Assembly (NCBI GenBank): GCA_000434775.1
Contig: FR895493.1
Span: 112,851 to 119,790, forward strand
Source: Eggerthella sp. CAG:368
GTDB lineage: Bacteria; Actinomycetota; Coriobacteriia; Coriobacteriales; Eggerthellaceae
Direction of reading: 5' to 3'
Length of the DNA stretch: 6,940 nt
Shown here: positions 1 to 5,177 of the stretch, piece after piece
Position numbering within the stretch: position 1 is the stretch's first letter
How the letters are laid out: each line of letters begins with the position of its first letter
The notes under the pieces: generated by a model
What the model saw: the letters and a program-made list of their open reading frames with translations, nothing else
What the model was told of the DNA's origin: nothing
Database searches by the model: none
Program-made: the position numbers and the translations under genes

Positions 1-1158
1 GAAGAAGCTCTTTTAAGCGAGCGCAATACGCTTTCTAAAACTATCGGAAAGCTCATGGGCGAAGGCAAAAAAGAAGAAGCGGAAGCCGCTAAGGCTCAGG
101 TGGCACACCTTAAAGAGCGCATTGGTGTTTTGAGTGCCGAGCGCGTTAAGGTCGACGATGAACTTCATTCTATTTTGATGTCTACTCCTAATATGCCTGC
201 CGATTCAACCCCTGTTGGCGAAAGCGAAGACGACAATCCAGAGGTTCGTCGTTGGGGCACCCCTCGTGAATTCGATTTCGATTTCAAGCCTCACTGGGAT
301 TTAGGAACCGATTTAGGCATTATCGATTTTGAGCGTGCTGTTAAGCTTGCTCAGAGCCGTTTTGTTTTGTTGGCGGGTGCAGGTGCCCGTCTTGAACGTG
401 CAATTATCAACTTTATGGCTGACACGCATGTAAAGCGTGGTTATAAAGAATGGTGGTGCCCTGCAATCGCAAACTCTAAAACTCTTACGGGTACTGGCCA
501 GCTTCCTAAATTTGAAGAAGATCTTTTCAAAACCACAACAAATGATCTGTATCTTATTCCAACGGCAGAGGTTCAGCTCACCAATATCCATTCGGGCGAG
601 GTTTTAGATGTTGCAGAGCTTCCTTTGAAATATTGCGCATACACTCCATGTTTCCGCGAAGAAGCAGGTAGTGCTGGACGTGATACGCGAGGCCTTATTC
701 GTGTTCATCAGTTTGACAAGGTTGAAATGGTTAAATACGCTAAGCCTGAAGAAAGCTATGACGATCTTGAGGCTATGGTTGAAGATGCTGAAAACATTCT
801 TCAACTTCTTGGTTTGCCATATCGTGTCATTTCCTTGTGCACGGGCGACATTGGATTCTCTGCAGCTAAAACGTATGACTTGGAAGTTTGGTTGCCTTCC
901 TATAACGCATACAAAGAAATTTCTTCTTGCTCTAACTGCGTAGACTTCCAGGCACGTCGCGCAAATATCAAATATCGCGACCCTGAAAACTTCAAAGGCT
1001 CTCGTTTTGTTCACACACTTAATGGCTCTGGTTTGGCGGTAGGGCGTACCATGGCAGCAATCATGGAGAACTACCAACAGGCAGATGGCTCCATCAAGGT
1101 TCCTGATGTTTTGGTTCCTTATATGGGCGGCATTGAAGTTATCGAGCCAATTGCTTAA
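1..1158 (+). CDS. serS: Seryl-tRNA synthetase, 5' end missing
   Basis: This enzyme charges tRNA-Ser (and tRNA-Sec) with serine using ATP in the cytoplasm. The frame is open from base 1, so the gene begins before the window. An ATG at 55 is internal, because the upstream codons read as the usual first arm of the SerRS coiled coil. Codons 1 to about 60 form the charged antiparallel coiled coil that grips the tRNA-Ser long variable arm. The class II catalytic core follows: a motif 1 region near codons 126-152, the serine-binding TAE at codons 188-190, motif 2 starting FREEAGSAGRDTRG at codon 218, and motif 3 NGSGLAVGRTMAAIMENYQ from codon 341. The visible part is 385 residues. SerRS is usually about 420-430, so roughly 40 N-terminal residues are missing. 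The C-terminus is normal and no frameshift is seen. The next gene starts 43 nt later with no terminator between, suggesting co-transcription. Confidence 0.97.
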   Translation, partial: EEALLSERNTLSKTIGKLMGEGKKEEAEAAKAQVAHLKERIGVLSAERVKVDDELHSILMSTPNMPADSTPVGESEDDNPEVRRWGTPREFDFDFKPHWDLGTDLGIIDFERAVKLAQSRFVLLAGAGARLERAIINFMADTHVKRGYKEWWCPAIANSKTLTGTGQLPKFEEDLFKTTTNDLYLIPTAEVQLTNIHSGEVLDVAELPLKYCAYTPCFREEAGSAGRDTRGLIRVHQFDKVEMVKYAKPEESYDDLEAMVEDAENILQLLGLPYRVISLCTGDIGFSAAKTYDLEVWLPSYNAYKEISSCSNCVDFQARRANIKYRDPENFKGSRFVHTLNGSGLAVGRTMAAIMENYQQADGSIKVPDVLVPYMGGIEVIEPIA

Positions 1159-1201
1159 ATTGCCTGCTTGCGCATAGGCTAAGAGAACGAGGTCGGGTGT
1201 T

Positions 1202-2110
1202 TTGGTGGTAGACCAAAATCGCGAACAATCACATTCTTTACGAGAAAAATCTGGGGCGTCTCAAGCGCCCCATCTTTCTGTGTCGCGAAAGTCGGTAAAA
1301 GCTTCTAATTCCGCACAAACCAAGTCTGGACCAACCAAGCGTCCGTCGGTAAAAAAACGTACTGGTCATGTTGGTCGGAATGTTCGGAATGGCCGCGACG
1401 CTCGGATAGCTCATAATACACAGAAGGGTGATTCCACTGACTTTGGTGCGAGCGGGGCTTCTCAAATAGATTTTTCTCGCAGTCAAAAACAGGGAGAAGG
1501 GTTTTTTGAAGGTCAGCAGCCTTCTATTCGAGCAGGTGCTTTTGAGCCGAAGAAAACCTCCTTTCAATCAGAAGCCCAAACATCAGAGCGGTTGAGCAAG
1601 CCCTCTTTTCAGTCCTCTTCTGATCGTTCTTTTCGCACGAAGAGAAGGAGCTCAAAAAAGCTTTCGCTGAGTGAGCGATTTAAGGCTTCTTCTACACGTT
1701 CAAAAGTGCTCATTATTGTGTTTACTGTTTTGTTTGTAGCTCTTTTGGTGGCAACAGGATTGTTGTGTTGGAACCAGTGGTTCCGTTTTGACGACAATAA
1801 AGACTTTCAGGGAACGTGGCAAGTTGAAGGAACAACGGCCTCGTTTGTTATTACCGATTCCGAAATACAGCTCACAAGTGATGTGGCCTATTCTTATGAG
1901 CTCGATACCTTCAATAAAACTATTTCGTTTAACTTTGGGAACTTAACAGGCGGTGGTACGTATGCCTTTTCGCCTGATCGCACCGTACTTATTATTACGG
2001 AGTCTGGCTCAGAAGAAGGGGGTTCAAGTATTCCTTCGAAATTGCTAAAACTTACCAATGCTGATGGTTCGGCCGTGGTGCATGAAGCCAAAACCGCAGG
2101 CCAAGGCTAG
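1202..2110 (+). CDS. Membrane-anchored protein of unknown function with basic disordered N-terminus and small extracytoplasmic domain
   Basis: I do not recognise a named family. Residues 1 to about 165 are rich in Ser, Lys, Arg, Gln and Thr with almost no hydrophobic clusters, so they are probably disordered and cytoplasmic. A single membrane helix spans about 169-190 (VLIIVFTVLFVALLVATGLL) and follows a basic patch, favouring N-in/C-out. About 110 external residues follow, with alternating beta-type segments starting DFQGTWQVEG. This recalls small lipocalin-like or DUF-type beta domains whose strands open with GxW, but that is inference. The start must be non-ATG: the reading frame has no internal Met codon and is closed upstream by a TAG at 1175-1177. 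TTG 1202 has a weak Shine-Dalgarno (GAGGT, 1189-1193) 8 nt away, and GTG 1205 is the alternative. It lies 43 nt after serS and 13 nt before the next gene, so it is probably in the same operon. The frame is confident; the function is unknown. Confidence 0.8.
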   Translation: MVVDQNREQSHSLREKSGASQAPHLSVSRKSVKASNSAQTKSGPTKRPSVKKRTGHVGRNVRNGRDARIAHNTQKGDSTDFGASGASQIDFSRSQKQGEGFFEGQQPSIRAGAFEPKKTSFQSEAQTSERLSKPSFQSSSDRSFRTKRRSSKKLSLSERFKASSTRSKVLIIVFTVLFVALLVATGLLCWNQWFRFDDNKDFQGTWQVEGTTASFVITDSEIQLTSDVAYSYELDTFNKTISFNFGNLTGGGTYAFSPDRTVLIITESGSEEGGSSIPSKLLKLTNADGSAVVHEAKTAGQG

Positions 2111-2123
2111 GTTTTAGATTCGA

Positions 2124-2609
2124 ATGGAAGCTACACCTCTGTTATACGAAAAGGCACTGGTGCGCGCAGGTAGGGTGGAGCTTTTGGTGCGCGTTGCTCA
2201 TGAGCGCTTTCGAATGACTAATCCTTCACTTATAGCTACTTGCTTGAAAGAGTTCCCGCTTCTTCCTTTTCATACGTGCCATAACAAAAAAGGAACAACC
2301 TTTGCTGCGGTGATGAATCGTACTTCTGTGCCTCATTTGCTCGAGCATCTCATTGTGTATTTGCAAGTGCAGGCTATAGATGCGCTTGCTTGGCAAAACG
2401 AGCAAAAGGGAAACATCCACAAGGGGACAGACGTGGATGTCATAATTACGGGAACAACTCAATGGTGTCGAGAGGATGAACTTTTGGCTCAGGTGAATGT
2501 GTCTTTTACTGATGATCTTATTGCGCTTGCGGCGTGCAATAAGGCACTCGAGTACCTCAACAGAGTGCTTTTGCTTTCAGAGCCAAACGAACACATTCAA
2601 TTAAACTAG
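2124..2609 (+). CDS. Stand-alone protein resembling the cyanophycin synthetase N-terminal domain, with HxxEH motif
   Basis: The central part reads FPLLPFHTCHN (residues 44-54), then TSVPHLLEHLIVYLQVQA (67-84). This matches the pattern I recall for the N-terminal domain of cyanophycin synthetase (L-P-x-L-x-x-H-x-C, then T-x-x-x-H-x-x-E-H-x-x-x-x-L-Q). The tail (about 120-150, NVSFTDDLIALAACNKALEYLN) fits the end of that domain. The ATP-grasp and Mur-ligase domains of full-length cyanophycin synthetase are absent, and the protein stops at 161 residues. H71, E74 and H75 form an HxxEH motif that could bind metal. M16 peptidases share this motif but are much larger. No signal peptide or membrane segment is visible. 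ATG 2124 has only a poor Shine-Dalgarno, which suggests translational coupling to the gene ending 13 nt upstream. An in-frame GTG at 2160 has a better site (AAAAGG, 2149-2154, 5-nt spacer) and would give 149 residues. I am fairly sure of the gene and moderately sure of the family; the activity is unknown. Confidence 0.72.
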   Translation: MEATPLLYEKALVRAGRVELLVRVAHERFRMTNPSLIATCLKEFPLLPFHTCHNKKGTTFAAVMNRTSVPHLLEHLIVYLQVQAIDALAWQNEQKGNIHKGTDVDVIITGTTQWCREDELLAQVNVSFTDDLIALAACNKALEYLNRVLLLSEPNEHIQLN

Positions 2610-2635
2610 TCTTTTCGTTTTGCCTGATATCCGAT

Positions 2636-2652
2636 GGCGCTTCGGTGCTTTT
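2636..2652 (+). terminator. Weak intrinsic terminator candidate after the HxxEH gene
   Basis: GCGC (2637-2640) and GTGC (2645-2648) pair around a TTCG loop, which gives a stable C(UUCG)G tetraloop. G2636 can add a wobble pair with T2649. A T-run (2649-2652) and further T-rich sequence follow. The stem is only 4-5 bp with one G-T pair, so termination may be partial. Its position 27 nt after the stop codon is right for ending the serS block. Confidence 0.35.
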
Positions 2653-2750
2653 CGTTCCTTTCTTTGTTTTCGCGTTAGTTTCTATATCCGTTTGAAAAGT
2701 GAGTCAAGTTCCAAAAAAGTCCTGTTTCATAGACGGATGATTATTGGACA

Positions 2751-2774
2751 AGAGGAGAACAATTGATGAAATAG
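2751..2774 (+). other. Shine-Dalgarno followed by a start-Lys-stop mini-ORF
   Basis: A strong AGAGGAG (2751-2757) sits 8 nt before ATG AAA TAG (2766-2774). A TTG immediately before the ATG could also initiate. The spacing is ideal for initiation but the frame ends after two codons. Beyond the TAG the frame stays open for only 13 more codons, to a TAA. It may be a leader mini-ORF, the decayed start of a lost gene, or chance. Confidence 0.2.
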
Positions 2775-2872
2775 GGCGACAAGCTCAATTCCCCTGATCA
2801 TTATATATTCCTATAACGTGCGCAGTGCATGCTCCTTTGGTTTCGACTTAGCAACATTCTTGGCTCCTCACG

Positions 2873-2901
2873 TGTTTATAGGGAAAACAGATGGATATAA
2901 T
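2873..2901 (+). promoter_or_regulatory. Candidate promoter for the YtxH-like gene
   Basis: A perfect TATAAT (2896-2901) lies 58 nt before the ATG of the YtxH-like gene. The hexamer 17 bp upstream, TGTTTA (2873-2878), is a poor -35 match. The promoter may therefore need an activator or an alternative sigma factor, or it may be weak. Predicted transcription start is near 2908, giving a leader of about 50 nt. Confidence 0.5.
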
Positions 2902-2911
2902 AGGATCCATC
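2890..2911. promoter_or_regulatory. Inverted repeat straddling the -10 box (operator candidate)
   Basis: GATGGAT (2890-2896) is the exact reverse complement of ATCCATC (2905-2911), separated by 8 nt. The pair flanks TATAAT and reaches the predicted transcription start. A repressor bound here would block polymerase. A 7-bp match can also arise by chance, so this is inference from position. Confidence 0.35.
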
Positions 2912-2927
2912 AATCATTTTGTTTGTG

Positions 2928-2937
2928 ACAGTACTGT
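2928..2937. promoter_or_regulatory. Perfect 10-bp palindrome ACAGTACTGT in the leader (operator candidate)
   Basis: ACAGTACTGT equals its own reverse complement and sits between the predicted transcription start and the ribosome site of the YtxH-like gene. It does not match the LexA or CopY boxes I know. As RNA it has no loop, so a DNA-binding dimer is more likely than an RNA hairpin. Confidence 0.35.
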
Positions 2938-2959
2938 TCCTAATTTCTAGGGGGTTGTT

Positions 2960-3493
2960 ATGGGTAAATTCGCAACGTTTGTAATTGGCGGTTTGGTTGG
3001 GGCTACGGCAGCTTTGATGCTTTCTCCTCGTACCGGTGTAGAAAACCGTAAGGTAGTAGTTGATAAATTCAATGAGTCTTGCCCTATTGCCGGTGACGTA
3101 CAAGGAAAAGCAGGCATGCTTGTTGATAGCGTTGCTGCAACCTCAACAAAAGTTATCAATACCGTTGTTGATAAAGGCCAGGATCTCTACAACAACGCAA
3201 CTCGTTCTCAAGCAGTTACGGTTGCTTCCCCTGAAGTTTTTGCAGAAAAAAACGATGAACTTCGCCAGAAGATTGATGCTGCTCGTGAGCGTATTGCAAC
3301 TCAGGTAGCAAAGAACGCCGAAGCGGTTCATGATGCTGCTGTTGATAAAGCTCCTGTTGTTGTTGATGCTGCTACGTCTGCGACAGGCGCAGCGAAAGAG
3401 GCCGTTGCTGGTGCTGCTGACGCCATTAAGAATGCAGCAGATGCCGCAAAAGGTGCAGTAGGTAACGCTGCGGCATCAATTACCAATAAATAG
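2960..3493 (+). CDS. YtxH-like membrane-anchored protein with Ala-rich helical tail
   Basis: The N-terminus has the YtxH pattern: a Gly/Ala-rich membrane helix at about residues 5-21 (ATFVIGGLVGATAALML), then SPRTGVENR, corresponding to the usual APxSGxxxR segment. Residues 60-130 are polar and helical. Residues 130-177 are an Ala/Lys/Asp-rich amphipathic helix (AKEAVAGAADAIKNAADAAK) like LEA or apolipoprotein-type repeats. YtxH-domain proteins are associated with general stress in Firmicutes, but no biochemical role is established, so an envelope or stress role is inference. ATG 2960 has a strong AGGGGG (2949-2954) at 5 nt. The gene has its own candidate promoter and ends before a strong terminator, so it is probably monocistronic. 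Codon use (GTT, GCT, CGT) suggests good expression. The 177-residue length is longer than many YtxH proteins because of the tail. Confidence 0.88.
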   Translation: MGKFATFVIGGLVGATAALMLSPRTGVENRKVVVDKFNESCPIAGDVQGKAGMLVDSVAATSTKVINTVVDKGQDLYNNATRSQAVTVASPEVFAEKNDELRQKIDAARERIATQVAKNAEAVHDAAVDKAPVVVDAATSATGAAKEAVAGAADAIKNAADAAKGAVGNAAASITNK

Positions 3494-3505
3494 TATGTTT
3501 GTTTG

Positions 3506-3530
3506 GTAACCTGATCGCCGTTCGGGTTAT
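3506..3530 (+). other. Stem-loop downstream of the YtxH-like gene
   Basis: TAACCTGA (3507-3514) pairs with TCGGGTTA (3522-3529), with one T-G wobble, around a 7-nt loop. G3506-T3530 can add a wobble pair. It starts 12 nt after the stop codon and is followed by A-rich rather than T-rich sequence, so it is not an intrinsic terminator. It could be a 3' mRNA-stabilising hairpin. Confidence 0.35.
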
Positions 3531-3573
3531 AAAATATCCTGTTCAAATGTTTGTTTTTGGCTAAGGAAACGCT

Positions 3574-3605
3574 AAAAGGGTGTGTCGGTTAGGCACACCC
3601 TTTTT
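3574..3605 (+). terminator. Strong rho-independent terminator
   Basis: AAAAGGGTGTG (3574-3584) is perfectly complementary to CACACCCTTTT (3594-3604). T3585-G3593 and C3586-G3592 extend the stem to 13 bp around the loop GGTTA. A run of five T (3601-3605) follows, and the A-run at the 5' side would make it work on the other strand too. It closes the YtxH-like unit 80 nt after its stop, yet sits only 33 nt before the next gene. Confidence 0.9.
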
Positions 3606-3617
3606 ATAGGATACAGA

Positions 3618-3634
3618 AACCTTTAAGAAGGGTT
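3618..3634 (+). promoter_or_regulatory. Hairpin covering the ribosome site of the PRC-barrel gene
   Basis: AACCTTT (3618-3624) can pair with AAGGGTT (3628-3634) around the loop AAG, with one T-G wobble. The Shine-Dalgarno AAGAAGGG (3625-3632) lies in the loop and 3' arm. If formed, it would lower initiation at ATG 3639. Only two of the seven pairs are G-C, so it would be easy to melt. Confidence 0.35.
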
Positions 3635-3638
3635 GTTA

Positions 3639-4433
3639 ATGGCATGCTACTCAACGCGCGATTTAGCTGGTTCGCCAGTTTATGAGCGCACTCCAAAAAA
3701 AGAGCACCGAATTGGTAAAGTTCATTCGGCAATATTTCACCCTAACGAGCGAAAAGTGATCGGGTTTACCATCAAGCGTCCCGATGTGGCGCTCATGTTT
3801 CATCGCAGTGAAAAGGCTATGCCGGTTGATGCTTTTGAAGTTCAGGGAAAAAATCTTGTTGTTGACGAGAAAAATCTTATGTCGGGCAAAGCCTTGGCAA
3901 AACGCTTCAACGTGAGTTGGGACGAATGCTTAATGTGGCAGGGAATGCCTCTGTTAACTGAAGAAGGCGAGCGTTGTGGCTATGTAGGAGAGGTTATTTT
4001 CTCAACAGAGGATGGTTCGGTTAAAACGCTGTCTATTGATAAGGGCGGCACACACAATGTTCTTATAGGGCGCACTTCAATTTCTGCCGATGAGGTTAAA
4101 GGTTTTAAATTGGGTGTTGGTGAAAAACTCAATTCAGTGAGCGAAGATGATTTTCTTCAAGGGGCAATAATCGTAAGCAACGAAGCTCTTTTGGCGGAAG
4201 CTGAAGGTGGTTTAGCTGAAAAGGCAGGAAGCGCTTCGGCGAAAGTAGCTAACACAGTTAATAAGAAGGTTGAAAAGGCCAAGCCTGCGGTGAATGAAGC
4301 AACTCAAAAAGCAGGCGAGGCAGTGAACAAGGGAGCTTATGCCCTAGGAGAGCGGCTCGCTCAAACAAAGGGCATGTTTTCTAGTTTTAAGGAAGAGTAC
4401 AACAAGGCTCGCAAGGGTAGTGACGAGGAGTAA
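3639..4433 (+). CDS. PRC-barrel domain protein with LEA-like helical C-terminus
   Basis: Two PRC-barrel-like units are visible. The first is residues 7 to about 85 (DLAGSPVYE, then HRIGKVHSAIFHPNERKVIGFTI). The second is about 100-172 (GMPLLTEEG, then GYVGEVIFSTEDGSVKTLSI). PRC-barrels are small beta-barrels found in photosynthetic reaction-centre H subunits and RimM, and usually serve as protein-binding or assembly modules. Residues 185-264 are a Lys/Ala/Glu-rich amphipathic helix resembling the tail of the preceding YtxH-like protein. There is no signal peptide or membrane helix, so it is probably cytoplasmic and may lie at the membrane surface. I chose ATG 3639 because AAGAAGGG (3625-3632) is 6 nt upstream; an in-frame TTG at 3633 overlaps the spacer and is too close. 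The next gene starts 6 nt after the stop. Domain assignment is good; the specific function is unknown. Confidence 0.87.
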   Translation: MACYSTRDLAGSPVYERTPKKEHRIGKVHSAIFHPNERKVIGFTIKRPDVALMFHRSEKAMPVDAFEVQGKNLVVDEKNLMSGKALAKRFNVSWDECLMWQGMPLLTEEGERCGYVGEVIFSTEDGSVKTLSIDKGGTHNVLIGRTSISADEVKGFKLGVGEKLNSVSEDDFLQGAIIVSNEALLAEAEGGLAEKAGSASAKVANTVNKKVEKAKPAVNEATQKAGEAVNKGAYALGERLAQTKGMFSSFKEEYNKARKGSDEE

Positions 4434-4439
4434 AGCTCA

Positions 4440-5165
4440 ATGGAGCAGGAAAAAGAGATTACTCTTTTTGGAAAGAAGATAAAGCAAAGTGATCTAATTA
4501 AGCTTGTTGGCTTGGTTGTGTTCATTGTTTTAATTACGGCAATTGTAGTGGCGATTTGGCCTACGCTTTCGATTGTCTTTGAGCCTGGGGGCGTAGAAAC
4601 GCTCATCGAACTCATTACCAGTCAAGGTCCTCTCGGCGTTTTAATTTTGCTTGGTATGCAACTCCTCCAGATTATTGTTGCCTTCATTCCTGGTGAAGTT
4701 GTCCAGATCGCCGCGGGAATGATGTACGGACCCTTGTGGGGAAGCGTAGTAATTCTTGTTGGTTGTGTTCTTTCTTCGATGGTAGTGTATGAGCTTGTGT
4801 ACAAGCTGGGAGCTCCGTTCGTTCGGTCGATGGTGGGTGAAAAACAACTTCTTAAGTTTCGCCAATTTGAACTTTCGGGGAAGTTTGGTGTGACGGTTTT
4901 TATCCTGTTTCTGATTCCAGGGTTTCCTAAGGATGTTTTGACCTATATCGTTCCGTTGAGCGATATGAATCTCCGAACGTTTCTCCTTCTTTCAACGATT
5001 GGCAGAACCCCTGGTGTCATTATTTCAACGTATGCTGCCGCAGGTTTGGCAGATGGCAACATAGTAACAAGCGTCATAATCTTCGTAGTTGCTGCCCTCA
5101 TTGCGATTATTGTATTGCTGTTAAGAAATCGCATTATTGATGCAATTAGCAGGCATAGTAAGTAA
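4440..5165 (+). CDS. TVP38/TMEM64 family (VTT-domain, DedA-like) integral membrane protein
   Basis: Members of this superfamily are multi-pass membrane proteins. Some DedA and VTT proteins have been linked to lipid scrambling or transport and to envelope integrity; the substrate here cannot be read from the sequence. The 241-residue length is typical. Hydrophobic segments occur at about 20-45, 65-84, 85-120 (including FIPGEVVQIAAGMMYGPLWG), 150-170, 178-200 and 206-228. Signature elements include FIPGE with AAGxxYGxxxG (residues 82-101) and the second half IPGFPKDVLTYIVPL (159-173), followed by STIGRTPG (185-192). This paired re-entrant-loop layout is that of VTT proteins. A short charged cytoplasmic N-terminus precedes the first helix. 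GAGGAG (4425-4430), inside the end of the PRC-barrel gene, lies 9 nt before the ATG, so the two are coupled. The next gene begins 12 nt after its stop. Confidence 0.92.
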   Translation: MEQEKEITLFGKKIKQSDLIKLVGLVVFIVLITAIVVAIWPTLSIVFEPGGVETLIELITSQGPLGVLILLGMQLLQIIVAFIPGEVVQIAAGMMYGPLWGSVVILVGCVLSSMVVYELVYKLGAPFVRSMVGEKQLLKFRQFELSGKFGVTVFILFLIPGFPKDVLTYIVPLSDMNLRTFLLLSTIGRTPGVIISTYAAAGLADGNIVTSVIIFVVAALIAIIVLLLRNRIIDAISRHSK

Positions 5166-5177
5166 GGGGGGACTCTG

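Larger units (their letters stand above)
2610..2959. other. 350-nt gene-free region
   Basis: No open frame on either strand here looks like a protein. It contains a weak terminator-like hairpin just after the preceding gene, a Shine-Dalgarno with a two-codon ORF around 2751-2774, a perfect -10 box at 2896-2901 with surrounding symmetry, a 10-bp palindrome at 2928-2937, and the ribosome site of the next gene (AGGGGG, 2949-2954). The stretch 2660-2750 and the AT-rich patch near 2800-2818 hold nothing I can assign. Confidence 0.6.

Noticed and set aside
604..1077. 157-codon open frame on the - strand inside serS
   Set aside because: It lies wholly within the conserved SerRS core, has no family resemblance or ribosome site, and is a shadow of serS.
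1160..1182. GCCT/AGGC hairpin after serS as a terminator
   Set aside because: Only 4 bp with a 10-nt loop and no T-run follows, so it does not support termination.
2339..2353. HLLEH as an M16-type (pitrilysin-like) peptidase motif
   Set aside because: M16 domains are about 200 residues or more, with a downstream catalytic Glu in a set context. The flanking pattern here fits the cyanophycin synthetase N-domain better.
2745..2772. TGGACA-N16-TGAAAT as a promoter for a small RNA
   Set aside because: The -10 matches only 4 of 6 bases, and no terminator follows in the gene-free region. It is too weak to list.
2840..2856. TTTGGTTTCGACTTAGCAA resembles the 5' tmRNA segment or a tRNA T-arm
   Set aside because: Only about 120 nt remain before the next gene. 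No matching acceptor partner, tag ORF or CCA end is present, so a tmRNA or tRNA is not supported.
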